DNA of 34,824 nt from ANME-2 cluster archaeon (GTDB lineage Archaea > Halobacteriota > Methanosarcinia > Methanosarcinales > Methanocomedenaceae), in assembly GCA_019429385.1 (NCBI GenBank), contig JAHYIS010000003.1, positions 1 to 34,824 on the forward strand, read 5' to 3'. Under the pieces are notes generated by a model. That model did no database searches and had not been told where the DNA came from. It worked only from the letters and a program-made list of their open reading frames with translations. Positions 7,332 through 16,953 of the stretch are shown here, piece after piece (position 1 is the first letter of the stretch; each line of letters begins with the position of its first letter). Both the position numbers and the translations under genes were made by a program.

Positions 7332-9038
7332 TTACATGCTCTTTGGTGCATATATGCCCAGCGTGTCCAGTACAATAGCAAGTACAATCCTTGCACAGTC
7401 TACCAGCACCAGTCTCGAGTCCCTGAGTGGCGCTTCGGCGGTCAGCACAGGAACGTACCTGTAGAACTGGTTGAAGGAGTCGGCCAGTTCCCGGGCATAG
7501 GTAGCTAGATGGTGTGGTTTCAGGTCCGTAGCTGCCGAATCAATGACAGCAGAGTACCTGGACAGGTATTTTATCAGTTCGATTTCCTGGTCTTCCACCA
7601 GCACTGATATGTCATGTTCAAGGGCAGCCGGGTCTATTCCTGCTTCTTCTGCATTGGCCATGATACTGCACGCCCTGGCATGACTATACTGGATGAACGG
7701 AGCGCCCTGTTTTTCAAAATCCAGCGCTTCCCGCCAGTCAAAGACCGTGGATTTTTCAGGTGATACCTTGACTACATCGTACCTGACAGCGCCTATCCCC
7801 ACGAATTGAGCCACATTCCGCTTGAAATCATCTCCCGTATCCGGTCGCCGCTTCTCCACTTCTATCAATGCCTGTACATCTATCTGGTCAAGCAGTTCGT
7901 CGGTACTGATAAACTTGCCCCGCCTGGTACTCATGCTACCTTCGGGCAGGGAGACGAACTCAAATATCACAATCTCAGGTTCTTTCTCGCCCAATGCCCT
8001 CAACACGGCTTTCAACTGACCTGATATCAGTTTGTGGTCTGCCCCCAGCACATCTATCATCCTGTCACAGTGTCCGGCTTTCCACAGATGGTATGCCAGG
8101 TCCCTTGTAGTGTAAAGGGATGTGCCGTCGCTGCGCTGGATGACCAGTTTCTTCTCAAAGCCATAATCGGTGAGGTCGACCATCAGGGCACCGTTATCAA
8201 CAACAGCCCTGCCTGTATCCTTAATACGGTCAATTGTGGCACTCACATCATTATTGCGGACATAGGTTGACTCCCAGGCAAAGGAATCATGGTGGACGTT
8301 CATGCGCTCCAGGGTATGTTTAATGCCCTTCATGGCAAGGTCTACGGCATGTTTGAACCGCTCTGCCACATCAGGGTCACCCTGCTCGATACGCTGCATC
8401 AGTTCATCTATTTCGGCTACTTTCTCAGGTTCATCGTTCAATACCCTGTTCGCCTTGATATAGATGTCAGCAATGGCATGGTCTGATTTCTTTGAAGTGT
8501 CAAAATCAAAATGTTCCAGGGCCCACGAAACAATAGCTATCTGCCTGCCCATGTCATTGATATAATACTGCGTCTCCACCTCATATCCTGCTTTTGCAAG
8601 AATGCGGGCAAGGGTATCCCCGATAATGGAATTGCGGATATGTCCCACATGCAGGGGACCGTTAGGGTTGGCAGACGTGTGTTCCAGAATAACCTTGCCG
8701 CGCCCGGTCAGTCTGCCGTAGTCCAGCCCCTGTATGCGTATTGCAGACACGGTGCGGTCCAGGAACGCGGGGCTGGCAAAGAAATTAAGGTACGGGCCTG
8801 CAGTCTCCACCCTGTCAATGAGCCCGTTTTCTGGAAGTTCCATAGAGGATGCCAGCATTTCTGCTATGTCCTTCGGGCTTTTCCTGCATACCGGGGCCAG
8901 CCTGAATGCTACCGATGAGGCAATGTCGGCATGGATCGATTCTTCAAAGCTAAGGTCTGTCACTTCGAGACCGTTTGATTCAAGAGCGGATGTAAGGGCT
9001 TGTGAAACCTGTGATTTGAATTGTAGGAACATGGTCAT
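7332..9038 (-). CDS. argS: Arginyl-tRNA synthetase
   Basis: Class I aminoacyl-tRNA synthetase that charges tRNA-Arg in the cytoplasm; a tRNA-Arg(UCG) gene lies in the same window. N-terminal Add-1 domain (about 1-100), then the HIGH-type motif HVGH (130-133) within SANPNGPLHVGHIRNS. The KMSKS-equivalent loop appears as SMSTRRGKFIS, which is usual in archaeal ArgS, and a helical DALR anticodon-binding domain occupies the last ~120 residues. At 568 aa it is full length. The frame begins with two close methionines (MTM); family alignments favour the second. It lies downstream of a perfect hairpin at 9063-9082. Confidence 0.96.
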   Translation of the reverse strand: MTMFLQFKSQVSQALTSALESNGLEVTDLSFEESIHADIASSVAFRLAPVCRKSPKDIAEMLASSMELPENGLIDRVETAGPYLNFFASPAFLDRTVSAIRIQGLDYGRLTGRGKVILEHTSANPNGPLHVGHIRNSIIGDTLARILAKAGYEVETQYYINDMGRQIAIVSWALEHFDFDTSKKSDHAIADIYIKANRVLNDEPEKVAEIDELMQRIEQGDPDVAERFKHAVDLAMKGIKHTLERMNVHHDSFAWESTYVRNNDVSATIDRIKDTGRAVVDNGALMVDLTDYGFEKKLVIQRSDGTSLYTTRDLAYHLWKAGHCDRMIDVLGADHKLISGQLKAVLRALGEKEPEIVIFEFVSLPEGSMSTRRGKFISTDELLDQIDVQALIEVEKRRPDTGDDFKRNVAQFVGIGAVRYDVVKVSPEKSTVFDWREALDFEKQGAPFIQYSHARACSIMANAEEAGIDPAALEHDISVLVEDQEIELIKYLSRYSAVIDSAATDLKPHHLATYARELADSFNQFYRYVPVLTAEAPLRDSRLVLVDCARIVLAIVLDTLGIYAPKSM

Positions 9039-9062
9039 CAGCGTATTGGTATTTAAGGAGGT

Positions 9063-9082
9063 GTAGATAGATGGCTATCTAC
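9063..9082. promoter_or_regulatory. Perfect 8-bp dyad upstream of argS
   Basis: GTAGATAG (9063-9070), loop ATGG, CTATCTAC (9075-9082). The arms pair perfectly. It lies 25 bases upstream of the argS start and after the stop of the preceding minus-strand gene. No T-run follows on the minus strand, so an operator or RNA-stability element is more likely than a terminator. Confidence 0.45.
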
Positions 9083-9104
9083 ATAATTGTTTCTTAGCGC
9101 TGAT

Positions 9105-9629
9105 TTATTTTTTGTACCTAATAGTCAGGAAGGCAAGGACGAGCAGCATGTATGTAGCCAATATTCCCGGTGCTGGTAATTCACCCATACCGGGGAAGAA
9201 TTCATCTTTTCCTGATATATCTGTTTTTCCATCCTGTGTTTCCTGAACTTCTGTACTTGTTCCATCACCAATCACTGTTATCTGCAATTTGACTGTGGGT
9301 TTATCAAGCAAATAGAAGTTGTAAATCCCTGGTTCATTGAGTTGCATATACGCACGATTTCTATATCTGAGATATTGTGTATTACTGGTCCCGTTATCAA
9401 AAATGTTCCTGTCACATACCACAGTGAAATATCGTCTGTTTCTGTCGTCATTGAAAATCGAGATATTTTCGCCCTGCTGGAAGGTGGTGCTGAGATGTTC
9501 CGGATTTAAATACAAACCTTTCGTTGGTTCTTCCTCCACAGGAACATTAATTGTTATGAAAGGGTCCAGAGCTGATACAGGATGGATAATTGAAAAAAGT
9601 ATCAGGAATGCAATGATTTTTTTAAGCAT
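9105..9629 (-). CDS. Exported protein with C-terminal membrane anchor, unknown function
   Basis: 174-aa protein with a signal peptide (hydrophobic 5-20, VSALD cleavage region), a single beta-rich domain (about 25-125) ending GIYNFYLLDKPTVKLQITVIG, an acidic/Thr linker, and a C-terminal PAPG motif, hydrophobic helix and basic RYKK end. The tail has the same three-part layout as archaeosortase signals (here PAPG instead of PGF), so the protein may be sorted to the surface. The domain outline resembles a cupredoxin-like sandwich, but I see no His/Cys/Met copper-ligand set, so no function is assigned. Confidence 0.6.
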   Translation of the reverse strand: MLKKIIAFLILFSIIHPVSALDPFITINVPVEEEPTKGLYLNPEHLSTTFQQGENISIFNDDRNRRYFTVVCDRNIFDNGTSNTQYLRYRNRAYMQLNEPGIYNFYLLDKPTVKLQITVIGDGTSTEVQETQDGKTDISGKDEFFPGMGELPAPGILATYMLLVLAFLTIRYKK

Positions 9630-9741
9630 AATAATTCTCGACGATGTATGATACTCATTATGATAAGTTTATATTTGTTATAGCATATAATACTATTCTC
9701 TTAAAATTACGCATTGTAGTATGTCCTATCGGGTTTAGAAA

Positions 9742-9775
9742 AGTATATACCTGAGTATTTCAATTATTATTGAAA
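9742..9775 (+). promoter_or_regulatory. acr3 promoter with ArsR-like dyad
   Basis: A TATA-like AGTATATAC (9742-9750) is followed by TTTCAAT (9758-9764), TATT, ATTGAAA (9769-9775), a perfect 7-bp dyad. It contains TCAA-N6-TTGA, an arrangement typical of ArsR-family operators. The dyad sits about where transcription would begin, consistent with repression by blocking initiation. The regulator itself is not in the window. Confidence 0.5.
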
Positions 9776-9804
9776 CTGCCAATCAATAATAGGGAATATT
9801 CACC

Positions 9805-10884
9805 ATGGCCGACAAATTATCATTCGTTAGCAGATATTTGACACTCTGGATATTACTGGCAATGGGTGGCGGGATAATGCTGGGAACAATATATCCCGAC
9901 ATAGCCGACATACTGGATACCTACCGTATAGAACAGGTCTCATTGCCACTCGCTATCGGCCTTATCTGGATGATGTACCCGCCCCTTGCAGGAGTGAAAT
10001 ATGAAGAACTCCATAAAATGAGGGAGCAAAAAAAAGCGCTGGGAGTATCTATCATACAGAACTGGGTGATCGGCCCGGTACTCATGTTCTCACTGGCCTG
10101 GATATTCCTGCCAGACCTGCCTCATTACCGTATAGGGCTTATCATCATCGGCCTTGCCCGGTGCATTGCCATGGTGCTGGTGTGGAACCAGCTTGCCAGC
10201 GGGGATAACGACCTGGCCGCCGTGCTGGTAGCATTGAACTCGCTCTTCCAGGTCGCGTTATATTCAGTGCTGGCGTATGTGTTCGTAACCGTGCTATCCA
10301 CATGGATCGGCGGGGCGTCGGCAGGTGCGGTGGTGGACATCTCTATCTATGAGGTTGCAAAAGCGGTCTTTATCTACCTGGGAATTCCCTTCATTGGTGG
10401 CATGCTGACCCGTTTCATACTGGTCAAAAGGCGGGGCAAAGAATGGTATGATGGTGAGTTCATGCGAAAACTGGGTCCTACTGCACTGGTAGGGTTACTG
10501 TTCACTATTATTGTGATGTTCTCGCTGAAGGGTGAGGTTATTGTAACTTTGCCATGGCACGTGTTCAGGATAGCGGTTCCGCTTCTTGTGTATTTTATCC
10601 TGATGTTCGGGATATCGTTCATCATGTCGTACAGGCTCGGGTTCACGTATGAAGAGAGCACGACGCTTGCATTCACTGCTGCCAGTAACAACTTCGAACT
10701 GGCCATTGCTGTGGCGGTAGCGGTGTTCGGCATCGGCTCTGGTGAGGCGTTTGCGGCTGTGGTTGGTCCACTCATTGAGGTGCCGGTGATGCTGGGGCTG
10801 GTGCATGTGGCCAGAAAGCTGGGCACAGTATGGTTTGACAGGGACGGCCGTCCGAAAAGCAGGACGGGTAGTATTGGTTCATAG
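9805..10884 (+). CDS. acr3: ACR3-type arsenite efflux permease
   Basis: Integral membrane transporter with about ten hydrophobic segments (359 aa, normal for ACR3), which extrudes As(III) from the cell by proton antiport. ACR3 hallmarks: [12 protein letters not shown], carrying the conserved cysteine needed for arsenite transport, and [16 protein letters not shown] with the conserved glutamate, followed by [13 protein letters not shown] near the C terminus. No arsR, arsA or arsM is adjacent. The upstream dyad suggests arsenite-responsive control by an unlinked ArsR. A 7-bp hairpin 35 bases after the stop may end transcription. Confidence 0.93.
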   Translation: MADKLSFVSRYLTLWILLAMGGGIMLGTIYPDIADILDTYRIEQVSLPLAIGLIWMMYPPLAGVKYEELHKMREQKKALGVSIIQNWVIGPVLMFSLAWIFLPDLPHYRIGLIIIGLARCIAMVLVWNQLASGDNDLAAVLVALNSLFQVALYSVLAYVFVTVLSTWIGGASAGAVVDISIYEVAKAVFIYLGIPFIGGMLTRFILVKRRGKEWYDGEFMRKLGPTALVGLLFTIIVMFSLKGEVIVTLPWHVFRIAVPLLVYFILMFGISFIMSYRLGFTYEESTTLAFTAASNNFELAIAVAVAVFGIGSGEAFAAVVGPLIEVPVMLGLVHVARKLGTVWFDRDGRPKSRTGSIGS

Positions 10885-12570
<1,686 letters not shown>

Positions 12571-12593
12571 CTAAGGAGAACAATAACCTGCCA

Positions 12594-13007
12594 TCAGCTC
12601 TCAACAGGATATCCTGCATTCTCCCACGCTACGATACCGCCTGCCATGTTGTAGACTTCAGTATAACCGTTGTCCACAAGAACCTGCGCTGCAATAGCAC
12701 TACGCCGTGCGGTCCTGCAATATATCAGCACAGGCATATCCGCAGGCACTTCATCCAGCCTGTTCTCCAGTTCATCGTAAGGTATCAGGACAGGACTGTC
12801 GATATGCCCTGCATCATATTCTTCCTGGGTGCGTACATCCAGTAAGAAGTATTCACCACCATCGATCATTGCTTTTGCCTGTGCTACAGAAACGTCTGTG
12901 TATTTGATATCATCGTTAGAATCAGTGATGCAGCCCAATGCTACAATATTGAGCAATACAATAAAAAAAAGAACAATCGTTCTCATCACGAGAATAGTAT
13001 TTCCCAT
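12594..13007 (-). CDS. Rhodanese-domain lipoprotein
   Basis: Single rhodanese domain exported across the membrane. A signal peptide ends in lipobox VALGC, so the mature protein is lipid-anchored outside. The rhodanese core runs from DVSVAQAKAMI to GGIVAWENAGYPVE, with the active-site cysteine in LIYCRTARRS. Rhodaneses carry a persulfide or otherwise handle thiol sulfur. It is the last gene of the minus-strand ccm-like operon, starting within ten bases of the radical SAM stop. Start options are TTG 13013, ATG 13007 or ATG 12986; the last gives the shortest, most typical signal peptide. A role in extracytoplasmic thiol chemistry for heme attachment is an inference from context only. Confidence 0.85.
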   Translation of the reverse strand: MGNTILVMRTIVLFFIVLLNIVALGCITDSNDDIKYTDVSVAQAKAMIDGGEYFLLDVRTQEEYDAGHIDSPVLIPYDELENRLDEVPADMPVLIYCRTARRSAIAAQVLVDNGYTEVYNMAGGIVAWENAGYPVES

Positions 13008-13013
13008 ACACAA

Positions 13014-14201
13014 CTATACTCTTGCATACATATTAAAAGGCATCGGGGCATCTTTTGGGATGGAACGAATATATTTCTCCCGGAAAGACACATCCCGCAT
13101 CAGGCATGATGACGCGCTTTTTTTGTATGCGGCTGTTTTGCCCATACGCCTCCATATATCCTGCAATGGCTCTTCCCTGATATTCCCAAACGTAAGCGGC
13201 GTATAGGCACAGGGCAGCACATCTCCTGCCGAGGTTATGTGGACCCACCTGCGGCCCGCAAAACAGCCGAACATATCGGGTCCCATGAAATAGGGGAATG
13301 CTGTGACCCTTGGACCGTCAGTGAGCTTGTTCTTCTCCTTCTGGAACCTGCCCAGTCTGTCCACATCATTTTGACCGATGGTCTCATCTTCATGGTCCAG
13401 CCACCGCCCTACTGCGATGATCTCGTATAAGGACATTTCATGCATACCTTTGGATTCGGCAAGGGTATAGAAATCGTCCAGGTCGTCAATATTATTCGGT
13501 GATACCACTACGAACATATCGGTAAGCAGACCAGCATCAATGGCATTTGTGATACCTTTCATGGCATCCTCGTACGAGCCACTCCGGCCACGCACGCGGT
13601 CATGTTCGTCTTTGCGGGGACTGTCAATACTTACCCGTAAAGCGTACAATCCTGCCCCTTTCAGTTCCTTTGCTTTCTCAGGGGTAAGGCCGAAACCTGA
13701 TGTGAATGTAGTTGCAATTGCCTTTGTCTTATCCACATGCCGTATCATATCGGGCAGATCTTTCCTGAGCAGGGGTTCTCCGCCGTCAAAAGAAATGAGG
13801 TATGAGCCAAGGTCGATGGATTCGTCCACTGCCCGGTTCACTTCTTCAAGTGAGAGTTCAGGGTCTGCTATGATATCAGCTGCACCGCAGTGGATGCACC
13901 TGTTGGGACATCGCATGGTAATACCGATAGATGACTGGTCTGGAACACGTCTTTTGAGTACGGCCGATACCTGTGCCGATATCAAACGATCGAAAGCGGT
14001 GCTGGGAACAGGAGGTGCCCATGATGAGAAAATGATCTTTTCATCATCAACCAATATGGGTTTCTCCTCAAGGAACATCTTATTGATACGTTTGATGATG
14101 GGTTTTGCCACAGGTGACAGCGTACCCTCAGGCACTATCTGCACCTTGTCATTCTCGGTAATGGCATTTAATTTAATGTATGATCTGTCGTATACTCTCA
14201 T
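13014..14201 (-). CDS. Radical SAM protein with SPASM/twitch-like C-terminal cysteines
   Basis: Radical S-adenosylmethionine enzyme of 395 aa. The CxxxCxxC cluster motif is Cys98, Cys102, Cys105 (MRCPNRCIHC), followed by the GGEP motif at 140-143 (SFDGGEPLLR). The C-terminal part carries Cys313, Cys331 and Cys366 in the HITSAGDVLPCAY and FGNI context of SPASM/twitch domains, so it probably binds a second cluster. About 90 residues precede the core. SPASM enzymes modify peptides or cofactors, including the heme-synthesis enzymes AhbC/AhbD and NirJ. I cannot place this one among the characterised groups. GAGGGG precedes ATG 14201. It lies between ccmE* and the rhodanese lipoprotein in one operon. 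Confidence 0.88.
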   Translation of the reverse strand: MRVYDRSYIKLNAITENDKVQIVPEGTLSPVAKPIIKRINKMFLEEKPILVDDEKIIFSSWAPPVPSTAFDRLISAQVSAVLKRRVPDQSSIGITMRCPNRCIHCGAADIIADPELSLEEVNRAVDESIDLGSYLISFDGGEPLLRKDLPDMIRHVDKTKAIATTFTSGFGLTPEKAKELKGAGLYALRVSIDSPRKDEHDRVRGRSGSYEDAMKGITNAIDAGLLTDMFVVVSPNNIDDLDDFYTLAESKGMHEMSLYEIIAVGRWLDHEDETIGQNDVDRLGRFQKEKNKLTDGPRVTAFPYFMGPDMFGCFAGRRWVHITSAGDVLPCAYTPLTFGNIREEPLQDIWRRMGKTAAYKKSASSCLMRDVSFREKYIRSIPKDAPMPFNMYARV

Positions 14202-14231
14202 GGTTCCCCTCGTCCCTTAATTGCACATCGA

Positions 14232-14606
14232 TTATTTCGTCCCGTATTTCGATGGGCAGCCCATCACCAGGAAATTTGCGTCCACTCTATCTGCTGATAC
14301 TAATGTTCCCCTGACAGAAACCTGTGCACCATTAGCAAGCGCCTGAGGTCTTTCACCACGGTAAAACACCTCAATATCATAAATATCATCCGTAAGGACA
14401 AAATATGTTTCTTCGGTATCAATCTTCAGCGTATCCTGTTTGACATTGCCAGTGACCTCAACATCCTGTCCGATGTATTCTGAGGCGTTTAGTTTCACCT
14501 GGGATACAGTAAGATATTCTGATTGAAAATCCAGTCCCCACATACCTACTATAGCAACCAGTACGATGGCAATAACTGAAAGTATTATCTTATCCTTTTT
14601 TCTCAT
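14232..14606 (-). CDS. ccmE: CcmE-type heme chaperone, CxxxY variant
   Basis: Cytochrome c maturation protein E: a membrane-anchored OB-fold protein that takes heme outside the membrane and passes it to apocytochrome c. One N-terminal TM helix (about 7-24), OB-fold strands through YIGQDVEVTGNVKQ and DIEVFYRGERPQALANGAQVSVRGTLV, then ANFLVMGCPSKY. Cys117 and Tyr121 form CxxxY, which replaces the HxxxY of Escherichia coli CcmE. This is the archaeal/Desulfovibrio CcmE* variant, known from Ccm systems that lack CcmH. It sits 25 bases after a ccmD-like gene and 30 bases before the radical SAM gene. ccmA, ccmB, ccmC and ccmF are not in the window. Confidence 0.88.
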   Translation of the reverse strand: MRKKDKIILSVIAIVLVAIVGMWGLDFQSEYLTVSQVKLNASEYIGQDVEVTGNVKQDTLKIDTEETYFVLTDDIYDIEVFYRGERPQALANGAQVSVRGTLVSADRVDANFLVMGCPSKYGTK

Positions 14607-14631
14607 GGTATTGTACCAATAATATTATTTT

Positions 14632-14790
14632 TCAATGTTTTTTTAATAATTCCATCTGTGCACGGAGATTTTTTCTTGTTTGCAGGAGTCTTAGCACATA
14701 GAGTGAAAATACAACCCATACAATACTAAAAGCAGCCAGTGTAGACCTGGCATCTGTAATATTAGATATTAATAGTCCAAATGATTCCAC
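14632..14790 (-). CDS. ccmD: Small CcmD-like membrane protein
   Basis: 52-residue frame starting at GTG 14790, ending TGA 14634-14632. One TM helix (about 19-35, LAAFSIVWVVFSLYVLRLL) is followed at once by a basic amphipathic helix (QTRKNLRAQMELLKKH). One TM plus a charged cytoplasmic helix is the layout of CcmD, a tiny protein that holds CcmE to the CcmABC complex. Its position 25 bases upstream of ccmE* supports this. No ATG is available in frame; an in-frame TAA lies eight codons upstream of the GTG. Recognition rests on architecture and context, since CcmD sequences are poorly conserved. Confidence 0.68.
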   Translation of the reverse strand: MESFGLLISNITDARSTLAAFSIVWVVFSLYVLRLLQTRKNLRAQMELLKKH

Positions 14791-14825
14791 AATTTCACTA
14801 CCATGTATTTATTTGATTTAAATGA

Positions 14826-14839
14826 ATTGCATATGCAAT
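14826..14839. promoter_or_regulatory. Perfect 14-bp palindrome upstream of the ccm-like operon
   Basis: ATTGCATATGCAAT is self-complementary along its whole length. It lies 36 bases upstream of the ccmD-like start, within an AT-rich segment holding TATA-like sequences on the minus strand (AATAAATATTAATA at 14848-14861, TTTAAATC at about 14812-14819). Candidate binding site for a dimeric regulator of the operon. Confidence 0.5.
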
Positions 14840-14895
14840 AATATTTACATATTAATATTTATTTGTTATGCCTTTATATTACCCCGGATTTTAAT

Positions 14896-16707
14896 TCATC
14901 TGTAATACCTGATATTGTGAATGCTCACCATATCCCTCGGGATTCCATGTTTGTGCCTTGTCAGGTATTCGGTGATCTGCTGCATCTCCCTGTGATAATA
15001 CTTCGCAATATTCTCCCCGTATTCCACACCTTCTGCTGTCAGCACATATTCATACCTTTGGGCCCAATGCCCGTTCTTGTCATAATAGCGCAGATCCTCA
15101 TCCACCAGGCCCATTGCAACCAGTTTCTGGATATCCTCGAACAAACTGTCTGAATAGGGAAAACCATACCTGTCATGGAATTTGTAATCCAGCAGGTTCT
15201 CAAGTCGTTTATTTTTAGTAAATCCTTCAACCAGCTGGTACATGCAACTGATGTTCCTGATGCGTGGTATTAACACTTTCAGACTATCTTTTTGTGAGAA
15301 CAGGGTGTGAAGACAATAGAATATCAGCATTACACCTTCAATGTTCAGGTATTTCTCGTTCCTGATATAACGTAACAGGTCCGGGGAGAGTTCTTCTATC
15401 TTTTTCAATATTTCTGAAACATCCATTTCCAGTTCTGCCTTACCTTTATTTGAGAATATGCACAGTGATATCTGGCGTGAAATAGAACGCACCAGGCCGT
15501 TGGCAAGCGCAGATTCATCATACAGGAAATGTTCATCGTTCCCTTTTATGATGCGGATGCTCTTCGGGACCCCTCTTGCCACTGAAAGGTCTATGAGCAC
15601 CGGTATTTTGTAATGCTGTTCGAGACGCCTGGTAAGTTCCTGTTCGAACATCTTCTTGGCAGCTCCATATCGTGCAATGGTTGATAGTGCCATGCGAATA
15701 CCAGGTTTTAGTGATTGGTGGTTGAACCGCAGTGCTGTACGGCATATCCTTCCTTCGCGGATGCGCCTGAGAAGGTTGCCGGAAGAAGCAGGACCATGCT
15801 GTTTGATGAAATCCAGCAGGTCCCCGTCATTGAAAATGGTAAAGAATTCAGTTATGGCAAGCATCACCTCATGTCTGTCTTCCATGGTATCCAGGGTATC
15901 TTCAAGTGCCCTGAGCAGCATGGCACGTACACTCTGGGTAACAGGATTGTGGATGATGGCAGAATAATGGTGCGAGCGGGCAATAAGTATTGATTCTGCT
16001 GCAGCCAGTGCCATATCTTCACTATAACTATCGTGGCCGCCAAGAACCACACGTCCATCCTTGAGGGTAAGGCTATCCACTATCTGTTCCACATCTATCA
16101 AACCAAGGGATACGCCTGTATGGTATGAATCGCGCACGAGAAAGTCTATGCGGTCCGCATCGATGTCTCCTGATATTATCTGCGCAAGATACGGTTTCTG
16201 GCATCCTTCGATATTTCCTGTGGCCATTGCAGATATCTCTAAAAAGAACTCGCTGGCATCTACACCGAAAACAGAAGTGACCTCATTGGCTATAGTATCA
16301 TATCCGGGAAAATTATTCCTTATGATATAACTGGTAAACATTTCATGGCTGGAAAACCGCTCACCCCCTATCAAGGGCATAAAGCCTGGATTCCGCGCAA
16401 GTACCGATTCCACTGAATGGGAAAATGCAGAATGGCCCACATCATGCAGCAGCGCTGCAATTCTGACCTTCCGGATGTCCATTTCCTCCAGCTCCAGGGC
16501 ATGTCCCATCATATTTGCCACGTGCATGGTGCCAATGCTGTGCTCATACCGGGTGTGGTTGGCTCCCGGAAATGCAATATCGGCCAGTCCTAATTGCTGG
16601 ACGCGGCGCAAACGTTGCATCTCGCGTGTGGAGATAAGCATTGCTTCCAGCTGGTTGATATGTACGTGTCCGTGTAATGGGTCGTGAACTGTACCACCTG
16701 GTTGCAT
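14896..16707 (-). CDS. HD-domain phosphohydrolase (SAMHD1/dNTPase-like)
   Basis: 603-aa HD superfamily metal-dependent phosphohydrolase. It opens with the family signature VHDPLHGHVHI and MQRLRRVQQLG, then PGANHTRYEHSIGT (first metal histidine), the catalytic HD pair in ALLHDVGHSAFSHS (88-89) and GDIDADRIDFLVRDS (fourth ligand Asp). These match the SAMHD1/YwfO group, which hydrolyses deoxynucleoside triphosphates. Substrate here is unknown. The C-terminal ~250 residues are an extra helical region ending in a winged-helix-like stretch (LVAMGLVDEDLRYY, YEYVLTAEGVEYG), absent from the shorter paralogue at 30371. It is upstream of the ccm operon but separated from it by about 105 bases containing promoter-like sequence. 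Confidence 0.85.
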   Translation of the reverse strand: MQPGGTVHDPLHGHVHINQLEAMLISTREMQRLRRVQQLGLADIAFPGANHTRYEHSIGTMHVANMMGHALELEEMDIRKVRIAALLHDVGHSAFSHSVESVLARNPGFMPLIGGERFSSHEMFTSYIIRNNFPGYDTIANEVTSVFGVDASEFFLEISAMATGNIEGCQKPYLAQIISGDIDADRIDFLVRDSYHTGVSLGLIDVEQIVDSLTLKDGRVVLGGHDSYSEDMALAAAESILIARSHHYSAIIHNPVTQSVRAMLLRALEDTLDTMEDRHEVMLAITEFFTIFNDGDLLDFIKQHGPASSGNLLRRIREGRICRTALRFNHQSLKPGIRMALSTIARYGAAKKMFEQELTRRLEQHYKIPVLIDLSVARGVPKSIRIIKGNDEHFLYDESALANGLVRSISRQISLCIFSNKGKAELEMDVSEILKKIEELSPDLLRYIRNEKYLNIEGVMLIFYCLHTLFSQKDSLKVLIPRIRNISCMYQLVEGFTKNKRLENLLDYKFHDRYGFPYSDSLFEDIQKLVAMGLVDEDLRYYDKNGHWAQRYEYVLTAEGVEYGENIAKYYHREMQQITEYLTRHKHGIPRDMVSIHNIRYYR

Positions 16708-16795
16708 GTATGATTAAAAGTACATATTGCACATAAAAACTTGGATTTATTCAGTAAATACCTTTTTATAGGATTCCTTCGGTAAAGATGAATTA

Positions 16796-16810
16796 CATCC
16801 TTTCAGGATG
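16796..16810 (+). repeat. Small hairpin before tRNA-Arg
   Basis: CATCCT (16796-16801), loop TTC, AGGATG (16805-16810): a perfect 6-bp stem about 20 bases upstream of the tRNA. It may lie in the tRNA 5' leader, because TATA-like GTAAATACC lies at 16753-16761. Confidence 0.3.
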
Positions 16811-16829
16811 AAAAATGAATGTACATTGC

Positions 16830-16937
16830 GGACTCGTGGGGTAGCCAGGATATCCTAGCGGGCTTCGGAACTGCGCTGCCAATACAGGCAACCTGTGTAG
16901 ATACCCGCGGACCCGTGTTCGAATCGCGGCGAGTCCG
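16830..16937 (+). tRNA. tRNA-Arg(UCG) with an intron
   Basis: Acceptor arms GGACTCG (16830-16836) and CGAGTCC (16930-16936) pair perfectly; discriminator G at 16937; no encoded CCA. T arm CCGTG / TTCGAAT / CGCGG (16915-16929). Anticodon stem GCGGG (16858-16862) pairs with CCCGC (16904-16908). The split loop CTTCGG|A gives anticodon TCG (16865-16867). A 34-base intron at 16869-16902 sits at the canonical 37/38 position. The central helix of the splice motif would be CTTC with GTAG, which has one T-T mismatch, so the bulge-helix-bulge is relaxed. The D stem is short. Anticodon, loop and G73 agree with arginine. Confidence 0.85.
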
Positions 16938-16953
16938 TCATATTTTGCCAAAT

